64,000 nt of DNA from Bacteroidaceae bacterium (GTDB lineage Bacteria; Bacteroidota; Bacteroidia; Bacteroidales; Bacteroidaceae), in contig JAEESE010000001.1 in NCBI GenBank assembly GCA_016286165.1, forward strand, positions 62,001 to 126,000, in the 5' to 3' direction. The position numbers and the translations under genes are program-made. The first letter of the stretch is position 1; every line of letters starts with the position of its first letter. Below, one piece after another: positions 1 through 8,999 of the stretch. The notes below the pieces were generated by a model. It saw only the letters and a program-made list of their open reading frames with translations, did no database searches and was not told the DNA's origin.

Positions 1-340
1 CGTGGGTAGCACTGGCAAATGCCAACAGCCAGAAGAAAGCCAACGAGCCTTGTAACCAATAACTTGTGGGCAACGTGAAAGCAATTCCGGCAAAGCCTGC
101 ACCTATAAACAACTGCATCAGCAACACCCACCATCGTTCCGTTTTAATGGCAGCAACAAAAGGGCTCCACAAGGGCTTGATGACCCATGGCAGATAAAGC
201 CATGAGGTGTAGAGGGCAAGATCTGTATTTGAGAGTCCAAGCCGTTTGTACATCGTCGTTGCAATCACCATCACAGCGACATAAGGAAGCGCCTCGGCCA
301 GATAAAGCGACGGCACCCAGGCATATGGTTTATTCTTCAT
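1..340 (-). CDS. MFS permease, AmpG-like (3' end outside the window)
   Basis: Only the N-terminal 113 residues are in the window; the gene runs off the left edge. The protein starts MKNKPYAWVPSLYLAEALPY and shows the AmpG/PAT-type opening, an amphipathic W-x-P start followed by the first membrane helices, with the loop TSWLYLPWVIKPLWSP typical of sugar or muropeptide permeases of this MFS branch. The start lies 8 bp after the stop of the next gene upstream, which encodes a related permease, so the two are probably co-transcribed paralogues. Known members of the family import muropeptides or other oligosaccharides across the inner membrane. The substrate here cannot be read from the sequence. 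Confidence 0.75.
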   Translation of the reverse strand, partial: MKNKPYAWVPSLYLAEALPYVAVMVIATTMYKRLGLSNTDLALYTSWLYLPWVIKPLWSPFVAAIKTERWWVLLMQLFIGAGFAGIAFTLPTSYWLQGSLAFFWLLAFASATH

Positions 341-348
341 AGGAATTG

Positions 349-1590
349 TTATTGGCATACGCGGGAGCCGGCATAGAATGCGGCCCAGGCGGGTATGGCA
401 AGAAGAGAATCGATGAGAAAGAAGGTTGCGAAGCCTGTACGCTCAACGAGCCAGCCTGAAACGGCCAGTGCCGGGAGCATCACAAGCGAGACGAGCGGGA
501 TGTAGAGGTAGTTGATAGTGCTGCGATAACGCTCGCCAGAGATATAACGTATGAAGACAAGGCACCCGTTCAGGCCGAGACCGAAGCAGAACTGGGCCGC
601 AAAGGTAGCGACGCAGAGTGGGAACAAGCCCGACGGAGGGTACTGTGTCATCACAAAATAGACCATGGGCGAAAGAGGCATAGCAAGAGCCTGAGGCCAC
701 AGAAGACGGCGACTGCGGTTCAGACGATAGCCAAGACCTAAGCCTAAGGAAAAGGCTATAACACCCACGGTTCCTTGCGCCAGACCTACCCATTGCAGCG
801 AACACCCTAAACCTCCCTCAGCGTCAGTAGCCATTAGAAAGAGGACGCGCGTGTAGAACATCAGCGACTGCGGCAGCAGGAAGAGTGTCAGGCAGAGGAT
901 GACCACCAACCAATTAGGTTTATGAGCTATACGGTCAATAACGCGCATTTCAGCCCTAACGGCACCACCAATAGACTGACTGCGGCCAGCATCACCGACA
1001 TGAGGTGGCTTCAGCACAAAGAAATTGTAAAGTACAAGCAACAGATAAAAGCCTGCCAGCAGGTAAATAGCTGAACTCCACGAGAGAGCGATGGCATTGC
1101 GGCGGTTGTGATAGAACACTTCAAGGAAGCCCACCATCACGATCATCACACCGTAAGTCATCACTACGCTGGCCTGCGAGAAGAACATCTTTGGGCCATT
1201 GAAGATGCGTTGCTCACGAGGACGCAACATTCGTTCGTAATACATGCGTGCCGCAAGTTCGTGCCAAGCACACAACATGCAAAGCACAAAGAGACAGGCG
1301 AAGACCAATATACGACGATGGACAGACGAAGTGCAACAGAAAGCCAGAGTCGTGATAATAATGAATATGCTCAACTCAATGCCGCGAAGCACCAACGAGA
1401 AGTGGCCAACCTGCCGCACTTTTTGTCGAACAAAGCTCTTCAGCACCCAAGGCAAGGAGAGCAATGCGCACAAAAGAGTACAATAATCCCACCCTATACC
1501 CAGCTGCAGGAACATCAGCAGTGCCACGAAGGTTATCATGGCACTGGGAATGGCCTCAGCGGCGAAGAGGGTGGGAATCCAACGCATCAT
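349..1590 (-). CDS. MFS permease, AmpG-like
   Basis: A 413-residue polytopic inner-membrane protein with about 12 hydrophobic segments, the usual length of an MFS carrier. Its N-terminus (MMRWIPTLFAAEAIPSAMI) matches the start of the next gene downstream (W-x-P-x-L-x-AEA-x-P), so they are tandem paralogues. It begins about 100 bp after proS with no convincing promoter between, and may be read through from proS. AmpG-like transporters carry GlcNAc-anhydroMurNAc or other sugars, but no enzyme gene here defines the substrate. Long ORFs on the opposite strand (1108-1605, for example) are shadows. Confidence 0.75.
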   Translation of the reverse strand: MMRWIPTLFAAEAIPSAMITFVALLMFLQLGIGWDYCTLLCALLSLPWVLKSFVRQKVRQVGHFSLVLRGIELSIFIIITTLAFCCTSSVHRRILVFACLFVLCMLCAWHELAARMYYERMLRPREQRIFNGPKMFFSQASVVMTYGVMIVMVGFLEVFYHNRRNAIALSWSSAIYLLAGFYLLLVLYNFFVLKPPHVGDAGRSQSIGGAVRAEMRVIDRIAHKPNWLVVILCLTLFLLPQSLMFYTRVLFLMATDAEGGLGCSLQWVGLAQGTVGVIAFSLGLGLGYRLNRSRRLLWPQALAMPLSPMVYFVMTQYPPSGLFPLCVATFAAQFCFGLGLNGCLVFIRYISGERYRSTINYLYIPLVSLVMLPALAVSGWLVERTGFATFFLIDSLLAIPAWAAFYAGSRVCQ

Positions 1591-1692
1591 CAGATTAAAG
1601 ATTAAGGATTAAGGACTAAAGTTATATGGTTAAGCCTCCACCCTATTAATCTTGTTCTCTTTCAATGACTTAATCGTTCAATCACTGATTTA

Positions 1693-3174
1693 TCAATAAG
1701 CCCTTGCGATAAGGACTCTGTACTTGGCAGGCTTGCCACTGACCATGTCGGTGCCGGGCGTCTGCTCAAAGTCATAGGGAACGCAGCGGATAGTGGCCTG
1801 CGTCTCCTCCTTGATGCGAGCTTCGGTTTCAGGAGTACCGTCCCAATGGCAGAGGAAGAAGCCTCCGTCCTTAATACGGCTCTTGAATTCCTCGTAGTCG
1901 TCGCACTCATAGATATGCTCATCGCGGTACTTGCGAGCTTTCTCGAAGATGGCTGTCTGCATATCATCGAGCACCGACTTCACGTGGGCTGCAATGCCGT
2001 CGCAAGTGAGTGTTTCCTTCTCTAAAGTGTCACGGCGCATCAGTTCGATGGTGTTGTTCTCCATATCGCGCGGTCCCATTACGAGGCGTACAGGCACACC
2101 CTTGAGCTCATAATCGGCAAACTTGAAGCCGGGGCGCTTCTGGTCGTTGTCATCGAGCTTGACGCTGATGCCCATACCCTTGAGCTCATCAGCTATGGCA
2201 CCGAGCTTCTCGCGCAGACGTGCCAGTTCGTCTTCGGTCTTGTAGATAGGAACGATGACCACCTGGATTGGCGCGAGAGCTGGAGGCAGCACGAGGCCGT
2301 TATCGTCGGAGTGCGTCATGATAAGAGCACCCATCAAGCGTGTGGAAACGCCCCAAGAGGTTGCCCAAGCGTACTCGGGTTGGTTATCTTTGTTAAGGAA
2401 CTGCACATCGAAGGCCTTACCGAAGTTCTGACCGAGGAAGTGGCTTGTACCACTCTGCAGAGCCTTGCCGTCCTGCATCATAGCCTCGATGGTATAAGTG
2501 TCGAGAGCTCCAGCGAAGCGCTCCGTTTCGCTCTTGACACCTTGCATCACAGGCACTGCCATCACCTTCTCGGCGAAATCAGCATATACCTTGAGCATCA
2601 GGCGAGCACGCTCCTCTGCTTCCTCACGTGTGGCATGAGCCGTATGGCCTTCCTGCCAAAGGAACTCTGAGGTGCGGAGGAAAAGGCGAGTACGCATCTC
2701 CCAACGCATTACGTTAGCCCACTGGTTGATTAGCAGAGGCAGATCGCGATAAGAGTGAATCCAGTTCTTATAAGTGTTCCATATTATCGTTTCCGAAGTA
2801 GGACGAATGATAAGTTCTTCCTCGAGTTTGGCCTCGGGATCAACTACTACACCATCGTGCGTCTCGTTGGTTTTCAGGCGATAATGCGTTACCACAGCAC
2901 ATTCCTTGGCGAAGCCCTCAACGTGTTCGGCCTCGCGTGAGAGGAAACTCTTAGGGATGAGGAGGGGGAAGTATGCATTCTGCACACCCGTTTCCTTGAA
3001 CATAGCATCGAGCTTTGCCTGCATCTTTTCCCAGATGGCATAGCCATAGGGCTTGATAACCATACATCCACGAACGTCGCTCTGCTCGGCCAGGTCGGCC
3101 TTCACGACAAGTTCGTTATACCATTGCGAGTAGTTCTCGCTTCGTTTCGTCAAGTTTTTTAATTCTTTAGCCAT
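1693..3174 (-). CDS. proS: prolyl-tRNA synthetase
   Basis: Class II aminoacyl-tRNA synthetase that charges tRNA-Pro with proline in the cytoplasm. At 493 residues without the large editing insertion, it is the short archaeal/eukaryal-type ProRS usual in Bacteroidetes. Class II motif 2 is visible in [20 protein letters not shown] and motif 3 in the glycine-rich [17 protein letters not shown] region. The C-terminal anticodon-binding domain starts near residue 290 ([10 protein letters not shown]), and the end is RVLIARAY, as in this subclass. It starts with [21 protein letters not shown] promoter-like element lies 36-63 bp upstream. Confidence 0.98.
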   Translation of the reverse strand: MAKELKNLTKRSENYSQWYNELVVKADLAEQSDVRGCMVIKPYGYAIWEKMQAKLDAMFKETGVQNAYFPLLIPKSFLSREAEHVEGFAKECAVVTHYRLKTNETHDGVVVDPEAKLEEELIIRPTSETIIWNTYKNWIHSYRDLPLLINQWANVMRWEMRTRLFLRTSEFLWQEGHTAHATREEAEERARLMLKVYADFAEKVMAVPVMQGVKSETERFAGALDTYTIEAMMQDGKALQSGTSHFLGQNFGKAFDVQFLNKDNQPEYAWATSWGVSTRLMGALIMTHSDDNGLVLPPALAPIQVVIVPIYKTEDELARLREKLGAIADELKGMGISVKLDDNDQKRPGFKFADYELKGVPVRLVMGPRDMENNTIELMRRDTLEKETLTCDGIAAHVKSVLDDMQTAIFEKARKYRDEHIYECDDYEEFKSRIKDGGFFLCHWDGTPETEARIKEETQATIRCVPYDFEQTPGTDMVSGKPAKYRVLIARAY

Positions 3175-3209
3175 AGTATAATTTATGTGTCATTTTATAT
3201 TTTGCGGCG

Positions 3210-3237
3210 CAAAGTTAGTGAAATATTGCTAAAGCAA
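3210..3237 (-). promoter_or_regulatory. Bacteroidetes-type promoter of proS
   Basis: On the minus strand there is TTG (3237-3235), a 17-bp spacer, and TAACTTTG (3217-3210), fitting the TAnnTTTG -7 box. It lies 36 bp upstream of the proS start codon. Confidence 0.5.
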
Positions 3238-3254
3238 CGAATAATTTTTAGTGT

Positions 3255-3289
3255 TTTGCTTTATCGTAACGAGATTTTCTTTATATTTG
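3255..3289 (+). promoter_or_regulatory. Bacteroidetes-type promoter of the OmpA-like gene
   Basis: TATATTTG (3282-3289) fits the -7 box. A TTTG at 3255-3258 may be the -33 element, although the 23-bp spacer is long. The start codon is 51 bp downstream, leaving a leader of about 45 nt. Confidence 0.45.
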
Positions 3290-3340
3290 CACTCTGAAAG
3301 TAGTATTATCAACTCTTATTATTAACTAAAACACGAAACT

Positions 3341-4069
3341 ATGAAAGGATTAAAGTTCTATGCACTCGGCCTTTGCGCCGCACTGCTTTTCAATTCTTGC
3401 AACATGTCAAACACCGCTAAGGGTGGTGTGATTGGCGGTACGAGTGGTGCAGCTCTCGGCTCAGCTCTCGGTGCTATCCTCGCCAAGAACGGCAACAAGG
3501 GCAAGTGGGCAGGCATCGCAGGTGCTGCCGGCGCAGTAGCAGGCTCCACAGCCGGTATCCTCATCGGCCGCAAGATGGACAAGGCTAAGGCTGAAGCTGA
3601 GAAGATTGCTAACGCACAGGTAGAAAGCGTTACCGACGGTAATGGCTATCAGGCTGTTAAGGTTACCTTCGATAGCGGTATCCTCTTCCAGACAGGTAAG
3701 TCGGCCCTGAACGCTGTAGCTCAGAGCTCACTTAACAATTTCGCTTCCAATGTGCTTATTCCTAATTCAGACATGAGTGTAGGTATCATCGGATACACCG
3801 ATAATGCGGGCTGGAAGAACAGCACCGCAGAGCAGAGCAAGCTGAAGAACCAAAAGCTCTCTGAAGACCGTGCTCAGTCTGTAAGCAAGCACCTTCTCAA
3901 GAATGGCGTTGCCAATGGTCAGATCAAGGAAGTTGTAGGCCTGGGCGAAGACAACCCCGTAGCCGACAACAGCACCGCTGCCGGTAAGGCTCAGAATCGT
4001 CGCGTGGAGGTTTACCTCTATGCCAGCGACGAGATGATCAAGGCTGCCGAGGCTGGCACGCTCCAGTAA
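3341..4069 (+). CDS. OmpA-family lipoprotein with glycine zipper
   Basis: A 242-residue envelope protein. An SPII signal (MKGLKFYALGLCAALLFNSC) predicts lipidation at Cys20. Residues about 28-75 are Gly/Ala-rich with GxxxG spacing (glycine-zipper, YMGG/YiaD type). Residues about 105-235 form an OmpA C-terminal peptidoglycan-binding domain: the strand VTFDSGILFQTGKSALN, the GYTDNAG turn, LSEDRAQSV, and the closing NRRVEVYL. The family anchors the outer membrane to peptidoglycan. The gene stands alone between its own promoter and a strong terminator. Confidence 0.9.
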   Translation: MKGLKFYALGLCAALLFNSCNMSNTAKGGVIGGTSGAALGSALGAILAKNGNKGKWAGIAGAAGAVAGSTAGILIGRKMDKAKAEAEKIANAQVESVTDGNGYQAVKVTFDSGILFQTGKSALNAVAQSSLNNFASNVLIPNSDMSVGIIGYTDNAGWKNSTAEQSKLKNQKLSEDRAQSVSKHLLKNGVANGQIKEVVGLGEDNPVADNSTAAGKAQNRRVEVYLYASDEMIKAAEAGTLQ

Positions 4070-4090
4070 TCATCTGATTTAATCACAACA

Positions 4091-4129
4091 AAGAGGGGCA
4101 TCCGCTTGGATGTCCCTCTTCTTTTTTCT
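4091..4129 (+). terminator. Rho-independent terminator of the OmpA-like gene
   Basis: A 13-bp stem (AAGAGGGGCATCC / GGATGTCCCTCTT, one G-U) with a GCTT loop spans 4091-4120 and is followed by CTTTTTTCTT. It begins 22 bp after the stop codon. Confidence 0.9.
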
Positions 4130-4194
4130 TCGAAATATCTGATGGCCACTAGCCATTCAGAATGCCTTATCGGCTATTTAGCCAGTCGTGCCCT

Positions 4195-4320
4195 ACTGCA
4201 CGCCCAATAGTATACTGGTACACGAATGGCCATAACTTGCTACACGTCCGGTCATATCCTGCTACATGTACGGTCGTATTAAGCTACACGTCCGGTCGTA
4301 TTAAGCTACATATACGCATG
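4195..4320. repeat. 22-bp tandem repeat between convergent genes
   Basis: Three close copies of a 22-bp unit (4239-4260, 4261-4282, 4283-4304) read GCTACAYGTMCGGTCRTATYMW. A partial fourth follows (from 4305), and two degenerate copies precede (4195-4216, about 14 of 22 matching; 4217-4238). The period is not a multiple of 3 and no ORF uses it. It fills the gap between the 3' ends of the OmpA-like and TRIC genes. Confidence 0.8.
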
Positions 4321-4337
4321 TGTTAGGGAACGCCTTT

Positions 4338-5000
4338 CTACTCTTCCAAACCTTTCACGTATGGCAAACTCCAGTGATATTTCACTGCTAACATACGAAT
4401 TCCTATGGCAACTATACACGAGAGCAAAGCTGCACCTTCAATCTTCCACCCAAGGTGCAAGGCACCGACATAGACCAATCCACCAGCCAGACAGCAAGTG
4501 GCATAAATCTCCTTGCGGAAGATGAGAGGTACTTCGTTGATAAGAATGTCGCGCAAGACGCCACCTCCAGCACCTGTGACCACACCAAGAACAATGGCAG
4601 CCCAAGTGGGGAAGCCAAGACCCAACGACTTTTGTATGCCAATGACATTGAAAAGCGAGAAACCTATGCAGTCGAACAGGAACCATGTATTGTCTTGACG
4701 CACCAGCATCTTGCGGAAGATAATCACCCAAACGAGGCCGAAAAGGCAGGTGAGCAGAAATATAGGGTCTTCCAACCAGAATGGTACCTTGCCGATAAGC
4801 AGGTCGCGGATGGTACCGCCCCCGCATGCTGTAGCTATGCCAACGATGAAGGCGCCGAACAAATCGAAGTGCTTGGCAGAAGCCAGACGAGCTCCTGACA
4901 CTGCACCTGCAAGGGTGCCGACAAGTTCAAGGATAACAAAGGACCAGGGGATACTGAGCAAGGTGCCCATCTCCTGAAAGAAATGCTTGATTATTTCCAT
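4338..5000 (-). CDS. TRIC-type cation channel family protein (UPF0126)
   Basis: A 220-residue inner-membrane protein with seven hydrophobic segments built from two similar halves. Each half carries the family glycine signature, GGGTIRDLLIG near residue 60 and GGGVLRDILI near residue 145. Characterised prokaryotic TRIC proteins form trimeric monovalent cation channels. The physiological role in Bacteroidetes is unknown. It lies 15 bp downstream of the T9SS plug-like gene on the same strand and may share its transcript. Confidence 0.85.
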   Translation of the reverse strand: MEIIKHFFQEMGTLLSIPWSFVILELVGTLAGAVSGARLASAKHFDLFGAFIVGIATACGGGTIRDLLIGKVPFWLEDPIFLLTCLFGLVWVIIFRKMLVRQDNTWFLFDCIGFSLFNVIGIQKSLGLGFPTWAAIVLGVVTGAGGGVLRDILINEVPLIFRKEIYATCCLAGGLVYVGALHLGWKIEGAALLSCIVAIGIRMLAVKYHWSLPYVKGLEE

Positions 5001-5015
5001 TAATTACATTCGGAT

Positions 5016-6263
5016 TTACTGATTTGAACTCTTCGCTTTAGCAAAGCCTACGAGAGCATCATAACGAGCTCCCTGCGGACGGTGGTATACGAGTGTTATG
5101 TATTCGTTCTCAGTCTGGTAGAAATCACCGTCGGTTCGCAGCGTTCGTCCTACGCCATCGCCGTCTATCTGACGGAACTGATAGTTGTAGTAGCCCTGTT
5201 TCAACAGCACTGCTGTCTCGTATGCCTTGAGCCGTTCATCGTAGTGCATCACGCATTCTGGATCAGGATAGCCATTGTTCCAAAGGCCTGCCACATACAC
5301 ATCTCCGCCTTCCAACTTGGGCGTTTGCAGCAAAAAGTGTACAAACAGATATTCACTCATCGTGGCATTATCCTCATCGCCTGAATGACGAATGACATAA
5401 GCTCCGTCAGCGTCTGGATCGTATGTATAGTTGTGCTGAGGAGTATTAGCAAACAATGTGGCATGGTGCTGCTCGTCAATCCACTCCATGCGGTCCACGT
5501 TCATACCATTGAGCCGTATATCCAGGATCTCAAACTTGTGGAACTCTGCCCCGGCATCAAAGATCAGTTCACGCCGGTGTGTCCACTCGGCGCCATTGGC
5601 CTTAAGGATATTAGGCGGCAGGTTAACAACGGCATTATCAAGTCTGCGGTTCTGCATCACTATGGTATGCAGCTCACGCTGCGGATCTACCACACGGCGC
5701 TGTCCGTAGGCCACATCAAGTGATACTTGCTGATGCCGCTGATTAAAATCTATTTCTGTATTCGGGCTCACCGTCATGCGCACACTCATCTCAGGAACAT
5801 ATAGAGAGAAAAAGGCTTCAAGCACAGGTTCAGCATCCGAATCGAATTCCTCTTCATAGACCCTGACACGATAGTTGCCTGGTAGCAACAGTCGACAATC
5901 TTCGTTTGGAAAGCAATAACTGTAATGAGTATACAACACTGTTGTATTGAAACTGTTCTCGTAGTCCTCAATAGGCCGGTTATTGAAGCCGCTGATGTAG
6001 TCGCTTTCAAACACCTCGTCGTTCTCACTCCAATCGGCGTTGCACAGTTGCACATTAACTATATAGCGCGCGTACACGTGCGTGAGGGCATCGAATGAAA
6101 TCTCGACGGGTGTACCTAAACGAGCAACAGGTGGCAATAGCGGGTCATCGGCAACGATAACCTGAACTGTACGGATATCATCGCTTAAGCTACGAGTCTG
6201 CTGAGCATCAACCTGCAGCGAACAGACATTGAAAAGGAAGAAAAGTATTAATAAACGTTTCAC
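5016..6263 (-). CDS. DUF5103 / type IX secretion plug-like protein
   Basis: A 415-residue exported protein with signal peptide (KRLLILFFLFNVCSLQVDAQ). The N-terminal half matches the DUF5103 family, now named the T9SS plug domain: DIRTVQVIVADDPLLPPV, YIVNVQLCNADW, and FNTTVLYTHYSYCFPNED with the conserved LPGNYRVRVYE. In the type IX system the Plug protein closes the periplasmic side of the SprA translocon. This role is inferred from family membership. The start codon is GTG (CAC at 6261-6263), chosen because it gives a clean signal peptide. A -7 box lies only 5 bp upstream. Confidence 0.75.
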   Translation of the reverse strand: MKRLLILFFLFNVCSLQVDAQQTRSLSDDIRTVQVIVADDPLLPPVARLGTPVEISFDALTHVYARYIVNVQLCNADWSENDEVFESDYISGFNNRPIEDYENSFNTTVLYTHYSYCFPNEDCRLLLPGNYRVRVYEEEFDSDAEPVLEAFFSLYVPEMSVRMTVSPNTEIDFNQRHQQVSLDVAYGQRRVVDPQRELHTIVMQNRRLDNAVVNLPPNILKANGAEWTHRRELIFDAGAEFHKFEILDIRLNGMNVDRMEWIDEQHHATLFANTPQHNYTYDPDADGAYVIRHSGDEDNATMSEYLFVHFLLQTPKLEGGDVYVAGLWNNGYPDPECVMHYDERLKAYETAVLLKQGYYNYQFRQIDGDGVGRTLRTDGDFYQTENEYITLVYHRPQGARYDALVGFAKAKSSNQ

Positions 6264-6267
6264 GGCG

Positions 6268-6275
6268 CAAAAATA
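6268..6275 (-). promoter_or_regulatory. -7 promoter box of the T9SS plug-like gene
   Basis: Minus strand TATTTTTG (6275-6268) ends 4 bp before the GTG start, implying a leaderless or nearly leaderless transcript. It is divergent from the DUF1460 promoter. Confidence 0.4.
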
Positions 6276-6289
6276 ATGTATTTTTTTCG

Positions 6290-6317
6290 TTGGTTACTAA
6301 TTTTTGCCGTACTTTTG
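6290..6317 (+). promoter_or_regulatory. Promoter of the DUF1460 gene
   Basis: TTG (6290-6292), a 17-bp spacer, then TACTTTTG (6310-6317). An AAGGAG Shine-Dalgarno-like site (6326-6331) lies 11 bp before the ATG, unusual in this window. Confidence 0.6.
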
Positions 6318-6342
6318 CGAAAAATAAGGAGAACTTAACGAT

Positions 6343-7233
6343 ATGCGACACACTTTTATTCTATTTTTTGTTTCTTGTTTATTCTTTAATGCCAGCGATG
6401 CGGCTGCACTCACATACCAACGTGCCGATAGCATCAAGGTAGTAAGCCTGCTCACGAAAGGTAGCCGGCAGCCTGCAGGTGCTAACCTAATGTTGTTTTA
6501 TGCAAATGAATTGAAAGGCATTCCTTACGTTGGCAAGACATTGGAAGTGAACCCGAAGGAGGAGCTGGCCGTAAATCTGCGCGAGTTGGACTGCACTACG
6601 CTGGTTGAGAATGTAGTGGCCTTGGTTCTGACAACGCTTGACGGCAGCACTCGTTTTTCGGATTTCTGCAAGAAGCTGGAGCAGATTCGCTACCGCGATG
6701 GCCGTCTAAATGGTTATGCCTCGCGCAACCATTATTTCAGCGAGTGGATAATGAGCAACGAGCAGCAGGGTTTTGTGCATGAGATTAAAGGAGCTAAGGC
6801 TGACAAGCGTGGAGCTTACTATCCTTTCGTGGACTCGCAGAAACTGTCGTGCACTTATATGAGTGAACACCCGAACCAATATCCAATGCTTAAGGGGGAC
6901 ACCGAGGCCTTACGCCTTATCAAGGCGAACGAAAATCGTGTGAACGGTAAGGTAGTACGTTATGTTCCTCGCCGCCTGCTTTCACGCTCACGTAAGGAGC
7001 TGCCTGGCATTGAGGACGGTGATATTCTGGCTATTGTGACGAAGAAGGCGGGGTTGGATGTGTCGCATCTTGGCCTGGCTGTATGGGGCCGCGACGGCAA
7101 GTTGCACTTGCTGAATGCGAGCCAGATTCACAAAAAGGTGGTGCTGGAACCTATGACATTGGCTGAATATATGAGCAAGCATCCTAGCCAGTTGGGTGTT
7201 AGGGTGATAAGGGTAAAGAAACACACGCCCTAA
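6343..7233 (+). CDS. DUF1460 protein, NlpC/P60-like cell-wall amidase
   Basis: A 296-residue exported protein with signal peptide ending near Ala22. It belongs to DUF1460, a papain-like fold annotated as N-acetylmuramoyl-L-alanine amidase-like. The predicted catalytic Cys84 sits in ELDCTTLVENV at a helix start, and a histidine lies in LDVSHLGLAVW near residue 245, in the family order Cys then His. Family members act on peptidoglycan-derived peptides in the periplasm, but the exact bond cut is not established by sequence. A transglycosylase gene follows on the same strand after 152 bp. Confidence 0.8.
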   Translation: MRHTFILFFVSCLFFNASDAAALTYQRADSIKVVSLLTKGSRQPAGANLMLFYANELKGIPYVGKTLEVNPKEELAVNLRELDCTTLVENVVALVLTTLDGSTRFSDFCKKLEQIRYRDGRLNGYASRNHYFSEWIMSNEQQGFVHEIKGAKADKRGAYYPFVDSQKLSCTYMSEHPNQYPMLKGDTEALRLIKANENRVNGKVVRYVPRRLLSRSRKELPGIEDGDILAIVTKKAGLDVSHLGLAVWGRDGKLHLLNASQIHKKVVLEPMTLAEYMSKHPSQLGVRVIRVKKHTP

Positions 7234-7385
7234 CCATAAAGCATACCCCTTCCTGAGGAAGGAGGAACAAGCAGGTAAAGCCTGCAGATAATAGTTATTA
7301 TTGGAAATTATTGTAACTCTTTTGACTCGCTTCGCTCAAAGAAGCAGCAATGCCGAGCGAAGAGTTGAGCGATGAAAGTTTGGTT

Positions 7386-8078
7386 ATGAAAATACTAAAG
7401 AGTATACAGAAATGGCTTCGGGGCATAGTGATTTTCTTCTTTGCCTCAACGATTCTTGCAGTGGTAGCTTATCGGTGGCTGCCTGTTAGCGTAACTCCAT
7501 TGATGGTTATCAGATGCATGCAACAGGTTGGACATGGTGAGAAGATTCGTTTGCGTCATCATTGGGTACCCCTGGACTCTATTTCCAAATACATGCCCGT
7601 TGCTGTCATGGCGTCAGAAGATCAGTTGTTTATGGAGCATCATGGTTTCGATTTTAATGCTATTGAACAAGCTGTGAAGGAGCGTCAAGCAGGTAAGCGT
7701 CAGCGTGGTGGAAGCACTATCAGCCAACAGACAGCAAAGAATGTGTTTCTATGGCCACGTCAGTCATGGTTGCGCAAGGGCCTTGAGACGTATTTCACAG
7801 CATTGATTGAGCTCTGCTGGAGCAAGCAAAGAATCATGGAAGTATACCTTAACTCAATAGAAATGGGCGATGGTATTTATGGTGCTGAGGCAGTGGCCCA
7901 ATTACATTTTAGATGCAAGGCTGCAGACCTGACGCGTGCAAACTGTGCGCTGATTGCTGCGACACTACCTAATCCACTGCGATACGACAGCGCAAATCCA
8001 TCGGCATACATGCTAAAACGGCAGACTTGGATTATGCGACAGATGAAGCATATAGAACTGATGCCGAAGAAGGATTAG
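7386..8078 (+). CDS. mtgA: monofunctional peptidoglycan transglycosylase
   Basis: A GT51 enzyme that polymerises lipid II into glycan strands at the outer face of the inner membrane. One N-terminal membrane anchor ([20 protein letters not shown]) is followed by the GT51 signature: [18 protein letters not shown] with the catalytic Glu, [17 protein letters not shown], the second Glu region ([20 protein letters not shown]), and [11 protein letters not shown] chose the ATG at 7386 (230 aa) over the in-frame ATG at 7350, because [13 protein letters not shown] matches the usual MtgA start and the extra 12 residues come from repeat-like DNA. The stop is 3 bp from the convergent EamA gene. Confidence 0.93.
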   Translation: MKILKSIQKWLRGIVIFFFASTILAVVAYRWLPVSVTPLMVIRCMQQVGHGEKIRLRHHWVPLDSISKYMPVAVMASEDQLFMEHHGFDFNAIEQAVKERQAGKRQRGGSTISQQTAKNVFLWPRQSWLRKGLETYFTALIELCWSKQRIMEVYLNSIEMGDGIYGAEAVAQLHFRCKAADLTRANCALIAATLPNPLRYDSANPSAYMLKRQTWIMRQMKHIELMPKKD

Positions 8079-8081
8079 GGA

Positions 8082-8996
8082 TTATAGGAAGAAGAGGGCG
8101 ACGCCTGCTACGGCAATGCATGATCCGATGACTTCGCGTGCCGTGATTTTCTGATGGAAAAGCCACCAGGAGGGAAAGAGTATGAAGACGGGGGTTAATG
8201 CCATAAGCGTGGAGGCGATGCCAGCCGGTGCAAGCTGCACGGCAAGTAGCGACAATGACACTCCGATAACTGGTCCTGTGATGATGGTTCCTGCCGCAAC
8301 GGCCATGGTTGTGCGGTCACGCAGCCCCTTACGCATTCGCTCTTTATCGCCTTTCAGATAATAAGCTATTCCGAATCCTATAAGACCTGCTACGGCACGC
8401 ACCATAGTGGCAGCCATCGGCAACAATGGCGTAGCATCGCATAGCCCCATACCGACCTTGGAAAGCACAATACCTACGCCCTGCCCCATTCCTGCTCCTA
8501 TACCGAATAGTATGCCGCGACGCAAAATGCTTGGGTCTATTACTGAAGATGATTTGGTTTGCCCACTATTACGATGATAGACGACTACAGCTATCCCGAA
8601 GAGTGTGAGTCCAATGCCCGCCAACGCTTGCAGGCCAAGACGTTCGCCAAGAAGCGCCCAAGCAGTAAGCGCGGAGAAAAGTGGCGCCAATGTCATGAAG
8701 AGTTGTCCGAAGCGACTGCCTATGAGAACGTAAGTGGAGAACAGGCAGTAGTCACCAAACACATAACCTATAGCTCCTGAAGCCAACAACCATAGCAATG
8801 CCTTGCTGCTCATGCCCTGTGGAAAAGGCGACCCTGTGGCAACCCATAGTATGATGGCAAGTATAGCCAAGGAGGCGCCCATTCGCAGGACATTCATCTG
8901 CAATTGTCCCATACGCCGGCTTGCTACCTCTGCACAGAGCGCTGTTATGGTCCACGTTATTGCTACGAGGATTGAAAGAATCTCACCGTAATGCAT
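8082..8996 (-). CDS. EamA/DMT-family transporter
   Basis: A 304-residue inner-membrane protein with ten hydrophobic segments made of two EamA repeats (first about residues 5-140, second about 165-304). It shows the family pattern of a conserved proline-glycine stretch in the last helix of each half (LGERLGLQALAGIGLTLFGI; HQKITAREVIGSCIAVAGVAL). Such carriers export metabolites or amino acids, and the substrate is unknown. It starts 3 bp after the PAP2 stop codon and is the last gene of the long leftward Bat-type transcription unit. Confidence 0.85.
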   Translation of the reverse strand: MHYGEILSILVAITWTITALCAEVASRRMGQLQMNVLRMGASLAILAIILWVATGSPFPQGMSSKALLWLLASGAIGYVFGDYCLFSTYVLIGSRFGQLFMTLAPLFSALTAWALLGERLGLQALAGIGLTLFGIAVVVYHRNSGQTKSSSVIDPSILRRGILFGIGAGMGQGVGIVLSKVGMGLCDATPLLPMAATMVRAVAGLIGFGIAYYLKGDKERMRKGLRDRTTMAVAAGTIITGPVIGVSLSLLAVQLAPAGIASTLMALTPVFILFPSWWLFHQKITAREVIGSCIAVAGVALFFL

Positions 8997-8999
8997 GGG

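Noticed and set aside
1108..1605. 165-codon plus-strand ORF opposite the MFS gene
   Set aside because: A His/Gln-rich shadow of membrane-helix codons.
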